Of a stretch of 64,000 bases of DNA, positions 41,367 through 50,820 are shown in pieces. The DNA is from Micromonospora sp045209745 (GTDB taxonomy: Bacteria; Actinomycetota; Actinomycetes; Mycobacteriales; Micromonosporaceae), in assembly GCF_045209745.1 (NCBI RefSeq), contig NZ_CP109273.1:5580001-5644000 (forward strand), in the 5' to 3' direction. The translations under genes and the position numbers were made by a program. Below the pieces are notes generated by a model. That model was not told where the DNA came from. It saw only the letters and a program-made list of their open reading frames with translations, and searched no databases. Position 1 is the first letter of the stretch, and each line of letters opens with the position of its first letter.

Positions 41367-42182
41367 GTGTGGATTTACGCTAGTTCAGTCGCGTCCACGT
41401 TTCACCGAGACCTGGCAGACCTGCTGGATGAGCTTCGCGTCCGCGGCGTCACCGAACCTCCAGCGCTGCTGGAGCGGGCCGCCGAGTGGGGCGATGTGGA
41501 CTACACCTTCGGCGGCAGCATCAGTGTGACCCCAGCCCCGGCCCCCGCTGGGGAGGGTCGCCAACCGGTCATGGTGCGGCCGCACGTCTGGTTCGCCACG
41601 CACCCGCTGGTCCCCGGTCACGAGACGCAGCGGAGGTTGGACCCGAACTTCCACGGAACGGACGACGTGACCTGGCTGCTGTGTCAACGGATGGGTGGAC
41701 GGGACCTCGCCGTGGGAGAGAAGGGCCCGGAGTTCTTTGTCGATCTTGCGCCGAGTCGGGAAGCGCAGGAGGCCGCCGCTCCCACCGTCGAGGATCTCGG
41801 GGCCATGCAGGAGCAGCGGTGCCAATGCGCGCCGGCAAACGACGATGACCGGCAGTGCGAGGGGCCGCGCGACCTGATCCGCGTGCGCGACGGCGACACC
41901 GTGCTCCAGGGTTGCTACGGTCACGCGATTGATGTCCTGAGGCGTGATTCGTCGGTCCATGCCGAACCAGGCACGACGCTCGGATACACCACGGCGGCGT
42001 TGGAGGCGGCGGCTCACGGAGTATCCGAACTCGGCGGGCCACGACGTCGCGACACCGCCCGTGAGAGGCAATCCGAACCCGCCTGCGGCAGTCGCGGCCT
42101 TCCTGATCCGTCCGCACGAGGAAACGGGCGTGCCACCTCCCCTTGGTGGCGCCGCCTACTGAGGTTGAGCCCTCCCCGCTAG
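41367..42182 (+). CDS. Hypothetical protein with cysteine cluster
   Basis: 271 residues from a GTG at 41367, with GGGAGG six bases upstream. Contains FHRDLADLLDELRVRGVTEP, VRPHVWFATHPLVPGHETQR, DDVTWLLCQRMGGRDLAVGE, and a Cys-rich segment QRCQCAPANDDDRQCEGPRD with a later QGCYGHAI that may bind metal. The C-terminus is Arg-rich. No family recognised. Its TAG stop lies inside the CTAG that flanks the IS1634-type element, so the insertion did not change the protein. Confidence 0.65.
   Translation: MWIYASSVASTFHRDLADLLDELRVRGVTEPPALLERAAEWGDVDYTFGGSISVTPAPAPAGEGRQPVMVRPHVWFATHPLVPGHETQRRLDPNFHGTDDVTWLLCQRMGGRDLAVGEKGPEFFVDLAPSREAQEAAAPTVEDLGAMQEQRCQCAPANDDDRQCEGPRDLIRVRDGDTVLQGCYGHAIDVLRRDSSVHAEPGTTLGYTTAALEAAAHGVSELGGPRRRDTARERQSEPACGSRGLPDPSARGNGRATSPWWRRLLRLSPPR
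42179..42182. repeat. CTAG flank of the IS1634-type element, left copy
   Basis: CTAG precedes the left inverted repeat and is repeated at 43915-43918 after the right one. It fits a four-base target duplication, though the palindromic context (GCTAGC) makes longer or shorter readings possible. Confidence 0.6.
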
Positions 42183-43914
42183 CCCTGCATTCCGCACGTC
42201 GGTGATCGTGGGTGGGGTTCGGCGCGGCGGGTTGGTCGTGAGGGCGGCCGGTGGCAGCGTGCCGGGCTGTGAGAGAGCGTGCGCGGTACGGCGCGGTGCC
42301 GTCGGTGGAGAAGGCGTTGGGGTCGTTGCCGGTGGTCGCGGCGTTCGCTGCCCGGTTGCGGATCCGGGATGTCATCGATGGGTTGTGCCCGGTGGATGAC
42401 CGGTCGGAGTTGACGCATGGGCAGGTGATCGAGGCCCTGGTAGCGAACCGGTTGACCTCGCCGGAACCGCTTGTGCGGGTCCAGGACTGGGCGGGCGGGT
42501 ACGCGGTCGAAGAGGTCTTCGGCGTGCGGCCGCAGCAGCTCAACGATGACCGGGTCGGCCGGGCGCTGGATGCGATCGCGTCGCAGGTGGATTCGATCGT
42601 CGGGTCGGTCGGCGCGCAGGCGATCGAGGTGTTCGGGATCGATGTGTCCCGAATTCACTGGGATATGACGTCGTTCTCGGTGTATGGCGAGTACGAGCAT
42701 GCCGAGCAGGAGTACGCCGTGCCGAAGTTCGGGCATCCGAAAGACCGACGGCCTGACTTGAAGCAGGTCCAGGCCGGGCTCGCGGTAGCCGCGGACGGCG
42801 GGGTTCCGGTGTTCCACCGGGCGTATGACGGCGGTGCGGGTGAGGTCGCCCAGGTGATCCCGATGATGAAAGCGTTGCAGGAGATCGCTACCACCCGCAG
42901 GTTGTTGATCGTCGGGGACACGAAGCTGGTCTCCTACAACAACCTGGCCGCGATGCACGCCGACAAGGTGACGTTCGTGGCGCCGGCGTCGAAGGTGTAC
43001 GTCAGTGCCGAAACGTTGGCCGGCCTGGACCTGGACCTGGCCACCCCGGTCGACTACGTCGCTGCCCGTGACCAGGGCAAAGACCCCGCCACGCTGGGAA
43101 CGTGGCACGTGTACGAGGACACCATGACCTTGGCCGGGCCCCGCAAGAAGGATCCCGTGCTCACCCTGCGCCGGGTGTTCGTGCACTCCAGCGCCCGAGC
43201 GCAGGCCGCGACGGTGGCCCGGGCCAAGAAACTCGACCGGGCCACCGACGACCTCGCCCGGCTGACCCGGGGCTTGGGCTCACGGCACTACCCGGATACC
43301 GCCGCGGTCGAAACCCGGCTGGCCGTGATCGCGAAGACCCGCCGGGTCGTCGCCTACCTGCGCACGACCACCGGCACCGATCCGGACACCGGCAAGCCCA
43401 CCCTGAGCTGGCACTTCGACCAAGAAGCGATCGATGCCGAAGCAGCCGGCGACGGCTGGTACGCGCTGCTGACCAACCTGGAGGCCGACCAGGCCGACGC
43501 CGCCCAGGTCCTGCTGCACTACAAGGGCCAGGAAGCCGTCGAACGCCGCTACTCCGCGTTCAAGGGCACCCTCGCCGTCGCCGCGATCTACCTGAAGACC
43601 AACCGCCGGATCACCGCCATGATCACCGTGGTCTGCCTCGCGCTGCTCATCTTCAGCCTCATCGAACGCCAGGTCAGAGCAGCTCTACGCGCACAGGGCC
43701 GGACCACCGTCGCCGGCCTCTACGCCCGCCGGCCCGCCGTCCCCACCACCCGACTGATCTTCCAAGCCCTCGCCAGCATGAGACTCATCCCCGCGACCAG
43801 CGGCAACCCACACACCATCCCTCAACCCACACCCCTGCAACTCGAAATCCTCGACCTGCTCGACGTCAATCCGCTGGAATGGTGCTGACGATCGCCGACA
43901 TGCGGAATGCAGGG
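42183..43914 (+). mobile_element. IS1634-family insertion sequence, complete
   Basis: 1732 bp. Terminal inverted repeats of about 27 bp (42183-42209 and 43888-43914) begin CCCTGCATTCCGCA and differ at only two positions. CTAG flanks both sides. One transposase gene fills the element, apparently intact. Confidence 0.88.
42251..43888 (+). CDS. IS1634-family transposase
   Basis: 545 residues of an IS4-superfamily DDE transposase, IS1634 group: FGIDVSRIHWDMTSFSVYGE, KFGHPKDRRPDLKQVQAGLA (typical GxSKDxRPDLxQ block with Asp), RRLLIVGDTKLVSYNN (second Asp), VLLHYKGQEAVERRYSAFKG (YxxxxxIERxF-type block with catalytic Glu), and IYLKTNRRITAMITVVCLAL. The frame is intact. The exact start is uncertain; GTG 42251 or the GTG at 42269 are both possible. 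It lies between complete inverted repeats. Confidence 0.92.
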   Translation: MAACRAVRERARYGAVPSVEKALGSLPVVAAFAARLRIRDVIDGLCPVDDRSELTHGQVIEALVANRLTSPEPLVRVQDWAGGYAVEEVFGVRPQQLNDDRVGRALDAIASQVDSIVGSVGAQAIEVFGIDVSRIHWDMTSFSVYGEYEHAEQEYAVPKFGHPKDRRPDLKQVQAGLAVAADGGVPVFHRAYDGGAGEVAQVIPMMKALQEIATTRRLLIVGDTKLVSYNNLAAMHADKVTFVAPASKVYVSAETLAGLDLDLATPVDYVAARDQGKDPATLGTWHVYEDTMTLAGPRKKDPVLTLRRVFVHSSARAQAATVARAKKLDRATDDLARLTRGLGSRHYPDTAAVETRLAVIAKTRRVVAYLRTTTGTDPDTGKPTLSWHFDQEAIDAEAAGDGWYALLTNLEADQADAAQVLLHYKGQEAVERRYSAFKGTLAVAAIYLKTNRRITAMITVVCLALLIFSLIERQVRAALRAQGRTTVAGLYARRPAVPTTRLIFQALASMRLIPATSGNPHTIPQPTPLQLEILDLLDVNPLEWC

Positions 43915-43929
43915 CTAGCGACCCGAAGG

Positions 43930-44850
43930 CTAGGCGGCCCCACTGTCGGGGAAGGTTTCACGCAGCGCCGGGTCCAACGATCGGCCGGTCGTCGGCTCGA
44001 TGAACAACTCGGCGAGCAGGAGGTTGGCGAGGTGGCTCGGGTTCATGCCGGACTCCTTGCCGCTGCGGGCCTGGAGCGCGCCGCCGAGGCGTAGCGCGGC
44101 CTTCACCGCACCGGCCGGGAGGCGGGCGACCCGGCGGCGTCGGCCGACGGCCTCCGCGATGCGCCCGATCATGTCGTTCCAGGTGAGATTCTCGTCGGCG
44201 ATCGGGATGTCCGCACCGCTCGCCTGCTCCAGAGCGTCCACCGCGGCGTCGGCCACGCTGCGGGCCGAGGCCGCGGCGCTTCCGCCGGTGGGAACAGCCA
44301 AGGGTGTACGCGACCGCGCCCACCGGTCCAGCGGCCCGGACCAGTTGGGTAGCCGGTCACCGGCCCGACCGAAGATGAACGGCAATTCGAGTACGGCGAC
44401 CGGCAGCTCCGGGCCGGCCGCCGACCGTCCCTCCTGGGCCTGCTCCAGGCGGCAACGGATGTACGTGTGATGCTCCGCGAGGCGCCACTGCGGATGCAGC
44501 CGGTCGAAATAGGTGTAGTACGAGCCCATGATGACCCCGCGGCTGAGACCTTCGAGGCGGGCGGCGGCGAACAGGCGTACCACCGGCTCGACGTTGTCTC
44601 GGCGGAACGCCGGGTAGATCGGCTTGGGCAGCGGTCGCTGCTCGTCGGTGCGGGTGGCGTAGACGACGCCGTCATGACCGGCGAGCAGCGGCCGCAGATC
44701 GTCGATCGAGGCGGATTCGACATCGAGCAAATGATCGACACCCGGATGGGCGGTACGCGCCACCGTGGTCGCGGCATGACCCCGCTCGCGCAGCACGTCC
44801 ACGACATGAGCGCCGATCAGGCCACTGCCACCCACCACGAGAATTCGCAC
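43930..44850 (-). CDS. NAD-dependent epimerase/dehydratase family protein
   Basis: 306 residues from a GTG at 44850 (a start at 44886 would add 12). Extended-SDR Rossmann start: VRILVVGGSGLIGAHVVDVL (GxxGxxG). VVYATRTDEQRPLPKP, YYTYFDRLHPQWRLAEHHTY, and VLELPFIFGRAGDRLPNWSG follow. The usual YxxxK pair is not obvious; the Y-rich SYYTYF segment lies where the active site should be, so it may be a non-catalytic or atypical SDR. It borders the right end of the IS1634-type element. Confidence 0.85.
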   Translation of the reverse strand: MRILVVGGSGLIGAHVVDVLRERGHAATTVARTAHPGVDHLLDVESASIDDLRPLLAGHDGVVYATRTDEQRPLPKPIYPAFRRDNVEPVVRLFAAARLEGLSRGVIMGSYYTYFDRLHPQWRLAEHHTYIRCRLEQAQEGRSAAGPELPVAVLELPFIFGRAGDRLPNWSGPLDRWARSRTPLAVPTGGSAAASARSVADAAVDALEQASGADIPIADENLTWNDMIGRIAEAVGRRRRVARLPAGAVKAALRLGGALQARSGKESGMNPSHLANLLLAELFIEPTTGRSLDPALRETFPDSGAA

Positions 44851-45093
44851 GCTGCATCGTCCACTCTGGAGTTTGGTGCTTGTCAAGCCGCAATGGGCAT
44901 CAGCTGGTGAGTGGACCGACCCGGATGATCAGCCACACGCATTGATGCTGACAATCCCTGTTACGCGGGCGATGGCGGGTAGGTTCGACGTTGGACCGGG
45001 CAATCCGGGCTGGTGGACGCCGGTGAGCTGATTCGGGCCGCTGCTCAGACGAGGATGACGCGATCGATGCGATCGCGATGAACGGGGTTGAGG

Positions 45094-45678
45094 ATGCCGG
45101 AACCGCGCGCCTTCTGGCTGGACGAGCAGTTCGACCGCGAGCACGCCGCCGACGGGTGTGGTCGCTACGAGGCCGAGGTGCTGAGCCGGATCGACGACTT
45201 CACCGACACCTGGGGCGACATCGCGCCGGTCGAGTTCGCCGCGACGGCATGGCGGGTGGCCAGTGAGCTGTCGCCCGGCTTCGTCCGCTGGCATCGGCGG
45301 ATTGTCTCGGCGACCTGCGCGCGAAGCCCGTGGGACGGCAGCATGGTCTGCGCGGTGATGGTGATCTCCCGCTGGCCGGCTGAGCTCACCTGGACAAAAC
45401 AGTGGCAGCGCGACCGTGGCTGGCGGGACTGGCCCCAGCTGTTCGGCCAGTACACGACACCGACCGAGCAGGACCAGACGCGAAGCCCGCATCTGCGGGC
45501 GATGCTCCAGGTGGAGGCGCCGGTTCCGCTCGACGATCTCCCGCCGGCCCCGGACGGTCCGGATGACTCCGTGGCGACCACGGCGCGCAGAGCCGTGGTG
45601 GTGCTGGCTCGGGAGCTCAACAACCTGCTTGCGCCGATGATCGGGCAACTCGACGCCGGCGTGCCTGCGGACTCCTGA
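45094..45678 (+). CDS. Hypothetical protein
   Basis: 194 residues, family not recognised. Trp-rich: AFWLDEQFDREHAADGCGRY, FTDTWGDIAPVEFAATAWRV, FVRWHRRIVSATCARSPWDG, WTKQWQRDRGWRDWPQLFGQ. No signal peptide or membrane span. The ATG at 45094 begins MPEPRAF; a TTG two codons earlier is a weaker choice. It ends 29 bases before the acyltransferase-like gene and is probably co-transcribed with it. Confidence 0.65.
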   Translation: MPEPRAFWLDEQFDREHAADGCGRYEAEVLSRIDDFTDTWGDIAPVEFAATAWRVASELSPGFVRWHRRIVSATCARSPWDGSMVCAVMVISRWPAELTWTKQWQRDRGWRDWPQLFGQYTTPTEQDQTRSPHLRAMLQVEAPVPLDDLPPAPDGPDDSVATTARRAVVVLARELNNLLAPMIGQLDAGVPADS

Positions 45679-45707
45679 AATCCCCACCGGCCGGTAGGGT
45701 CGTCCGC

Positions 45708-46652
45708 GTGGAACTGGACGACATCGCCTCGCGACTCGGGGTGCCCGTCGAGGACGTCGACCGGGTGCACCGGCTCGCCGGTGACGGGCCGTCGGCTCCG
45801 CTGCCAGGCAAGGCCGACGCTCCCGCGATCCTCGACCGGCTCGCCGTGCTGCCGGACGACGTCGCCGAGATCATGGCGGGCTGGCCCGACGCTGACTCTC
45901 CGTTGTGGACGCCCGAGCTGCGCTGGCTGCTCGACCGCTCGATCGCCCTGCTCCGCGCCGATCTCGGGGGCCACGTCTGGCTGTCGCCCGGTCCAGCGTT
46001 GCCGCGCGAGCGGGGCCTCGCCTGGCGGCATCTCTACGTGTACGCGTACCTGGCCATGGTCGACGTCGTCCGGGGGTACCACCGCGACCACGGCATCGCC
46101 GATGCTGTGTCCTGGCTGGCTCTCGCCGACCTGGGCCGCAACCTCGCGATCGATCGGCGGATGCACCGCGAGGGCTGGCCGATCATGCAGAGCTGGCTGA
46201 CGCTGCACGTCCGCGGCAGCGTCTACGAGCTGGGCCGGTTGCAGCACCACCGTGGTGGCGCCACCATCGCCCTGCACGTCCCTGATGCGGGGCCGCTGAC
46301 CCCCGACGCGATCGACGCGTCGCTCGACGAGGCCCGCGCGTTCTTCCCACGCCACTTTCCCGACGAGCGCTACGAGGCGTTCTCCTGCGGCTCGTGGCTG
46401 CTCGACCCGCAGTTGCTGGAATATCTGCCGGCGGATTCCAACATCGCGCGGTTCCAGCGGCGGTTCGAGCTGACCCCCTACGAGGAGCAGGAGGGGCCGG
46501 ACGCCGACGTCGAGGTGCTGCGTTTCGTGTTCCGCACCCTGAGCACGCCCCTCGACGAGCTGCCCCGCCGTACCGTGCTCCAGCGCGCAATCGTCGACCA
46601 CCTGAAGGCCGGCCGCCACTGGCAGTGGCGGCACGGCCGCTTCCCGATCTAG
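45708..46652 (+). CDS. Acyltransferase-like protein (NAT_N / GNAT_C type)
   Basis: 314 residues. The N-terminal half (LDDIASRLGVPVEDVDRVHR, AWRHLYVYAYLAMVDVVRGY) and the C-terminal half (LHVRGSVYELGRLQHHRGGA, FFPRHFPDERYEAFSCGSWL, LDPQLLEYLPADSNIARFQR) resemble the paired N-acyltransferase N-terminal and GNAT-like C-terminal domains often listed as acyltransferase domain-containing protein. Activity is unproven. GTG start at 45708, following the Trp-rich hypothetical gene. A terminator hairpin lies downstream. Confidence 0.78.
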   Translation: MELDDIASRLGVPVEDVDRVHRLAGDGPSAPLPGKADAPAILDRLAVLPDDVAEIMAGWPDADSPLWTPELRWLLDRSIALLRADLGGHVWLSPGPALPRERGLAWRHLYVYAYLAMVDVVRGYHRDHGIADAVSWLALADLGRNLAIDRRMHREGWPIMQSWLTLHVRGSVYELGRLQHHRGGATIALHVPDAGPLTPDAIDASLDEARAFFPRHFPDERYEAFSCGSWLLDPQLLEYLPADSNIARFQRRFELTPYEEQEGPDADVEVLRFVFRTLSTPLDELPRRTVLQRAIVDHLKAGRHWQWRHGRFPI

Positions 46653-46674
46653 GGCTCTGCACAGCCGGCGGTTC

Positions 46675-46718
46675 GGTGGGTCCGGCCCGGCCGCCGACCA
46701 GGGCGGGCCGGACCCACC
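46675..46718. terminator. Bidirectional terminator hairpin
   Basis: A perfect 15-bp stem, GGTGGGTCCGGCCCG / CGGGCCGGACCCACC, between the convergent acyltransferase-like and sugar-dehydrogenase genes. Confidence 0.8.
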
Positions 46719-46725
46719 ACCGGAG

Positions 46726-49554
46726 TCAACCGGTCAGCGTGAACCTCTCCCAGGCTCCGACCGTGGTGCGGTTGGCGATCAGAGACCCCGCACCGGCGTT
46801 CTCGGCGGCCACGATCTGGTTGTTGACCGTGGCGCGCAGGCTGACCGTCCCGTCGGAGTTCGTGATGAGCTGGAAGGTCTCCCACGCTCCGATCGTCGTG
46901 CGGTTCGCCACCAACGGTTCCGCGCCGGCGTTCTCGGCGCAGACGTACAGCCCGTTGGCGCGTGACCGCAGGGCGATGGCGCCGTTGCCGGCGTCCACTC
47001 GGTCGAACTGCTCAGTCGAGGCGACGGTGGCCTTGTTGGCGATCAGCGGGTTCGTGCCGACGGCCGACACGTACTGGCTGTTCACCTGCGCCCGCAGGCT
47101 GATCGCCCCGGTGCCGCTGCTGGTGCCGGTGGTGAAGGTGAACGCGTCGACGTCGAACAGGTAGCCGGACCCACCCTTGAACACCAGGTACAGGGTGGTC
47201 GTCGAGGCGGGCGGGTTGGTGATGGCGCCGGACACCTCGGTGAAGGTCTCCCAGTTGCCGGTCACCGGCACCGTGACGGTGCCCAGCAGCGTTCCGGTCG
47301 CCGATCCGGCCCGTACCTCGATGGTGCCGCCGGCGCCGGCCGACGACGCCCGCACGGTGAAGCGCGTCGCGTTGGCCAGGTTGTACGGCTGGTACGAGAT
47401 CCAGTCGTTGTTCTCGATGAACCCGGCCGTGCGGCCGCCCTCGGCGCTGGTGTGGTCGGTGGCCTGGACACCCGACTGGGCGCCGAAGTGCTCACCCTGG
47501 CGGTGCTTCGGTTGCAGGGTCCTGATGCTGTGCGTGGTGAGCCCGCCGTTGTCGGTGTACGCGGCGTCGAAGACCCCGTAGATGTTGGCCGCCGAGTCGT
47601 GCTCCCCGTCGGTCGGCACGGTGATCGAGCCGCTGCACCCGTTCTTCGAGGTGATCTGGTGGGCGTGGCTGTCGTGGCCCAGCGCGTACGTCAGGCTGAC
47701 CTTGGAACAGTCGATCGTGCCGTCCTGCGGGTCGCTGACGCTGATCTGGTACGGCACCGTGTCACCGAAGCTGAACAGCTGCCCGTCGGCGGGCGAGGTC
47801 AGCGTCACCGTCGGCGCGGTGTTGCCCACGGTGATGACCAGGCTCGCCGTGCCGGACAGGCCGGCCGGGTCGGTGACCTTCAAGGTGGGGGAGTAGGTGC
47901 CGTTGGTGGTGTACGTCTTCGTGGGGTTGGCCGCCGTCGACGTGGTGCCGTCGCCGAAGGTCCACAGGTAGCTCAGCGCCCCGCCCTCGGGGTCGGAGCT
48001 GCCAGCCGACGAGAAGTTCACCGTCAACGGGTTGGCCCCCGACGTGGGGTTCGCCGAGGCGACCGCGATCGGGCTGCGGTTGCCGCCGCCGATGTACTCG
48101 ATCCGGAACAGCGCCTGGTTGTTCGAGCCGGTGCCGTAGTCCAGCACGTACAGGGCGCCGTCCGGGCCGAAGGCCATGTCCATGACCTGGGTGCCGCTCC
48201 ACGGGAAGTTGGAGATCTCCCCGCGTGAGCCGTCGGCGTTGACCGCGATGGCCTTGATCCAGCGGCGGCCGTACTCACCGGCGAAGAACTGGCCGTTCAG
48301 CGACGCCGGGAACTTGATGCTGGAGTTGAGCGAGGCGTCGTACCGGTAGACCGGCCCACCCATCGGTGATTCGGAGCCGCTGCCGAACTCCGGGGGCGAT
48401 CCGGAGTCGCCGGCGTACTTGATCCAGGCCGGCTTCGCCGCGGGCAGCGTGCCGAGCCCGGTGTTGCGGAACGAGTTGTTCGTCGGCCCGCCCGTGCAGT
48501 TGTACTTGGACTGCGACGGCCCGGACGGGAAGGTGTATTCATTGTATGTTTCCGCGCTCGTGTTGCTGCCGGTGCAGTACGGCCAGCCGAAGTTGCCGGG
48601 CGCCGTGATGCGGTTGAACTCCACCTGACCCTGGGGGCCCCGGCTGGAGTTGGTGCTCCCGGCGTCCGGGCCGTAGTCACCGAGGTAGACGACGCCGGTC
48701 GCCTTGTCGACGCTCATCCGGAACGGGTTGCGCAGACCCATCGCGTAGATCTCCGGCCGGGTGCCGGACGTGCCGGGAGCGAACAGGTTGCCCGACGGGA
48801 TCGTGTAGGTGCCGTCCGCCTGCGGCTTGATCCGCAGCAGCTTGCCCCGCAGGTCGTTGGTGTTGCCCGCCGAACGCTGGGCGTCGAACTGCGGGTTGCG
48901 GTTGGTCCGTTCGTCAAGCGGCGCGTAGCCGGACGACTCGAACGGGTTGGTGTCGTCGCCGGTGGTCAGGTACAGGTTGCCGGCGGCGTCGAAGTCCAGG
49001 TCACCGCCGACGTGGCAGCACTGCCCACGGTCGTTGGCGACCTGGAGCACGATCTTCTCGCTGCCCAGGTTGAGCGTGTCGTCGGTGTTGAGGGTGAACC
49101 GGGACAGCCGTAGGTGCCCCTTCCACCGGTCCCAGTCAGACTGCGAGCCGGTGGTCGGGGCGTCCCCGGACGGGGTGCTCAACGTGGGCGAGTAGTACAG
49201 GTAGATCCACCGGTTGGTGGTGAAGTTGGGGTCGACGGCGACGCCCTGCAACCCCTCCTCGTCGTGGGTGTAGACCGACAGGGTGCCGGAGACCTTGGTG
49301 TTGCCGGCCACGTCGGTCACCCGCAGGACGCCGTTGCGGGCGGTGTGCAGCACCGAGCGGTTGGGCAGGACGGCCAGGGACATGGCCTCACCCAGCTCCG
49401 CCGAGCCGGTGGCGAGTTTGACCTGCTGGTAGTCGGAGGCGGGAATGACTGCCGCCTGAGCGGTGGACGGTGCGGCAACGGCCAGGGTCACGCTCGCGGC
49501 GGCGGTGAGCGCCGCGACGAGGGCCCGGGACCAGCGCCGGGGGTACGAGAACAT
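46726..49554 (-). CDS. Secreted PQQ-type sugar dehydrogenase with PKD, CBM6-like and beta-trefoil modules
   Basis: 942 residues. Signal peptide 1-34 (LVAALTAAASVTLAVAAPST, AQA cleavage). Residues about 40-475 are a six-bladed glucose/sorbosone dehydrogenase propeller: VLHTARNGVLRVTDVAGNTK, EEGLQGVAVDPNFTTNRWIY, QCCHVGGDLDFDAAGNLYLT, EIYAMGLRNPFRMSVDKATG, FAGEYGRRWIKAI. A PKD domain follows (SSDPEGGALSYLWTFGDGTT), then a CBM6-like part (GRTAGFIENNDWISYQPYNL), and three fascin-like trefoil repeats ending WERFTLTG. Likely an extracellular carbohydrate oxidase. It lies 87 bp after the ThuA gene, which ends in the same repeat. Confidence 0.9.
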   Translation of the reverse strand: MFSYPRRWSRALVAALTAAASVTLAVAAPSTAQAAVIPASDYQQVKLATGSAELGEAMSLAVLPNRSVLHTARNGVLRVTDVAGNTKVSGTLSVYTHDEEGLQGVAVDPNFTTNRWIYLYYSPTLSTPSGDAPTTGSQSDWDRWKGHLRLSRFTLNTDDTLNLGSEKIVLQVANDRGQCCHVGGDLDFDAAGNLYLTTGDDTNPFESSGYAPLDERTNRNPQFDAQRSAGNTNDLRGKLLRIKPQADGTYTIPSGNLFAPGTSGTRPEIYAMGLRNPFRMSVDKATGVVYLGDYGPDAGSTNSSRGPQGQVEFNRITAPGNFGWPYCTGSNTSAETYNEYTFPSGPSQSKYNCTGGPTNNSFRNTGLGTLPAAKPAWIKYAGDSGSPPEFGSGSESPMGGPVYRYDASLNSSIKFPASLNGQFFAGEYGRRWIKAIAVNADGSRGEISNFPWSGTQVMDMAFGPDGALYVLDYGTGSNNQALFRIEYIGGGNRSPIAVASANPTSGANPLTVNFSSAGSSDPEGGALSYLWTFGDGTTSTAANPTKTYTTNGTYSPTLKVTDPAGLSGTASLVITVGNTAPTVTLTSPADGQLFSFGDTVPYQISVSDPQDGTIDCSKVSLTYALGHDSHAHQITSKNGCSGSITVPTDGEHDSAANIYGVFDAAYTDNGGLTTHSIRTLQPKHRQGEHFGAQSGVQATDHTSAEGGRTAGFIENNDWISYQPYNLANATRFTVRASSAGAGGTIEVRAGSATGTLLGTVTVPVTGNWETFTEVSGAITNPPASTTTLYLVFKGGSGYLFDVDAFTFTTGTSSGTGAISLRAQVNSQYVSAVGTNPLIANKATVASTEQFDRVDAGNGAIALRSRANGLYVCAENAGAEPLVANRTTIGAWETFQLITNSDGTVSLRATVNNQIVAAENAGAGSLIANRTTVGAWERFTLTG

Positions 49555-49641
49555 GATCGTCCTTCCTCGACGACCGGGGGACGGGCGCGCGGGGGCGCAC
49601 CACGACCAGGTGAGGGTGGTGGAGAGCGGCCGAGGGCCAGG

Positions 49642-50820
49642 TCAGCCGGTGACGAGGTCGAACTTCTCCCACTGACCGATGGAGGTCCGGTTGGCGATCA
49701 GCGGGGAGGCGCCCCCGTTGTCGGCGGAGACGTAACGGTTGTTCACCGTGGCCCGCAGGCTCACCGTGCCGTCGGAGTTGCGCACGAGCTGGAACGTCTC
49801 CCACGCGCCGGAGGTGGCCCGGTTTGCGATCAGCGCCGAAGCCCCGGCGTTCTCGGCCGCGACGAACTGCCCGTTGCCCTTGGCGCGCAGCGCCACGTTG
49901 CCGTTGGCGAGGTTGACCAGGTCGAACCGCTCGGTGGTGCCGACGGCGCTGCGGTTGGCGATCAGCGCGGTGGTGGCGTTGAGCGCGCTCACGTACTGGT
50001 TGTTGGCCCGGGCCCGCAGGCTGGAGCCGCTGGGCGGCGGGGTGGTCGTACGCGGCGAGCAGTCGGCCGTCACGGAGCCCGCGGCGACCTGGAGGCCGCC
50101 GAGCAGCATCCGGGTGAAGTTCGGATCGGTGTACGACGCCTCGGTGTGCCCGAGGCCGGTGTACCAGGCCCGTCCGCCGCCGTACGCCTTGCACCAGGTG
50201 ATCGGGTGGTCGCCGCTCATGTTGCCGCCGCTGTAGGACGACTCGTCGAGGCTGGCCAGGACCCGCGCGCTCGACCGGGGGTTGGTGCGGTAGTTGTACC
50301 ACTCGTCGGAGCGGACCCAGGTGTCGCTGAGGTGGGCGGTCGACGGGTTCGTCCGGTCCTCGATCCGCACGGTCGCGTTCTGGATCGCCGGGTGCGAGTC
50401 GAACCACGCCCCGACCAGCGCGCCGTACCACGGCCAGCTGTACTCGGTGTCGGCGGCGGCGTGCACGCCGACGTACCCGCCACCAGCGGCGATGTACGAC
50501 TCGAACGCCGTCTGCTGGCTGGCGTTGAGGACGTCACCGGTGGTCGACATGAAGACCACCGCCTGGTACTGGGCCAGGTTGGAGGTGGTGAACTGAGCGG
50601 CGTCCTCGGTGGCGGTCACGGTGAAGCCGTTGGCCGAGCCGAGTTGCTGGATCGCGGCGATGCCGTTCGGGATGGACGAGTGGCGGAAGCCGGCGGTCTT
50701 GCTGAACACCAGGACCTTGGTCAGCGGTGCTGCCGAGGCTGGAGTCGGGAGGGTTACCAGGGTGGCCAGCAACACGGCCAGGCCGGTGACGAGCGCTAAC
50801 AAACGGGGACGGGAACGCAT
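49642..50820 (-). CDS. Secreted ThuA-domain protein with beta-trefoil module
   Basis: 392 residues. Signal peptide about 1-30 (LALVTGLAVLLATLVTLPTP, ASA cleavage). The ThuA domain occupies about 33-250: KVLVFSKTAGFRHSSIPNGI, FMSTTGDVLNASQQTAFESY, GGGYVGVHAAADTEYSWPWY, HPITWCKAYGGGRAWYTGLG. A Pro linker follows, then a C-terminal fascin-like trefoil of three units with NRS/NRA/NRT...WExF motifs. ThuA proteins act in sugar (trehalose-type) utilisation and are often paired or fused with PQQ-type sugar dehydrogenases, as here. The 312-bp region upstream holds no gene. Confidence 0.9.
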   Translation of the reverse strand: MRSRPRLLALVTGLAVLLATLVTLPTPASAAPLTKVLVFSKTAGFRHSSIPNGIAAIQQLGSANGFTVTATEDAAQFTTSNLAQYQAVVFMSTTGDVLNASQQTAFESYIAAGGGYVGVHAAADTEYSWPWYGALVGAWFDSHPAIQNATVRIEDRTNPSTAHLSDTWVRSDEWYNYRTNPRSSARVLASLDESSYSGGNMSGDHPITWCKAYGGGRAWYTGLGHTEASYTDPNFTRMLLGGLQVAAGSVTADCSPRTTTPPPSGSSLRARANNQYVSALNATTALIANRSAVGTTERFDLVNLANGNVALRAKGNGQFVAAENAGASALIANRATSGAWETFQLVRNSDGTVSLRATVNNRYVSADNGGASPLIANRTSIGQWEKFDLVTG

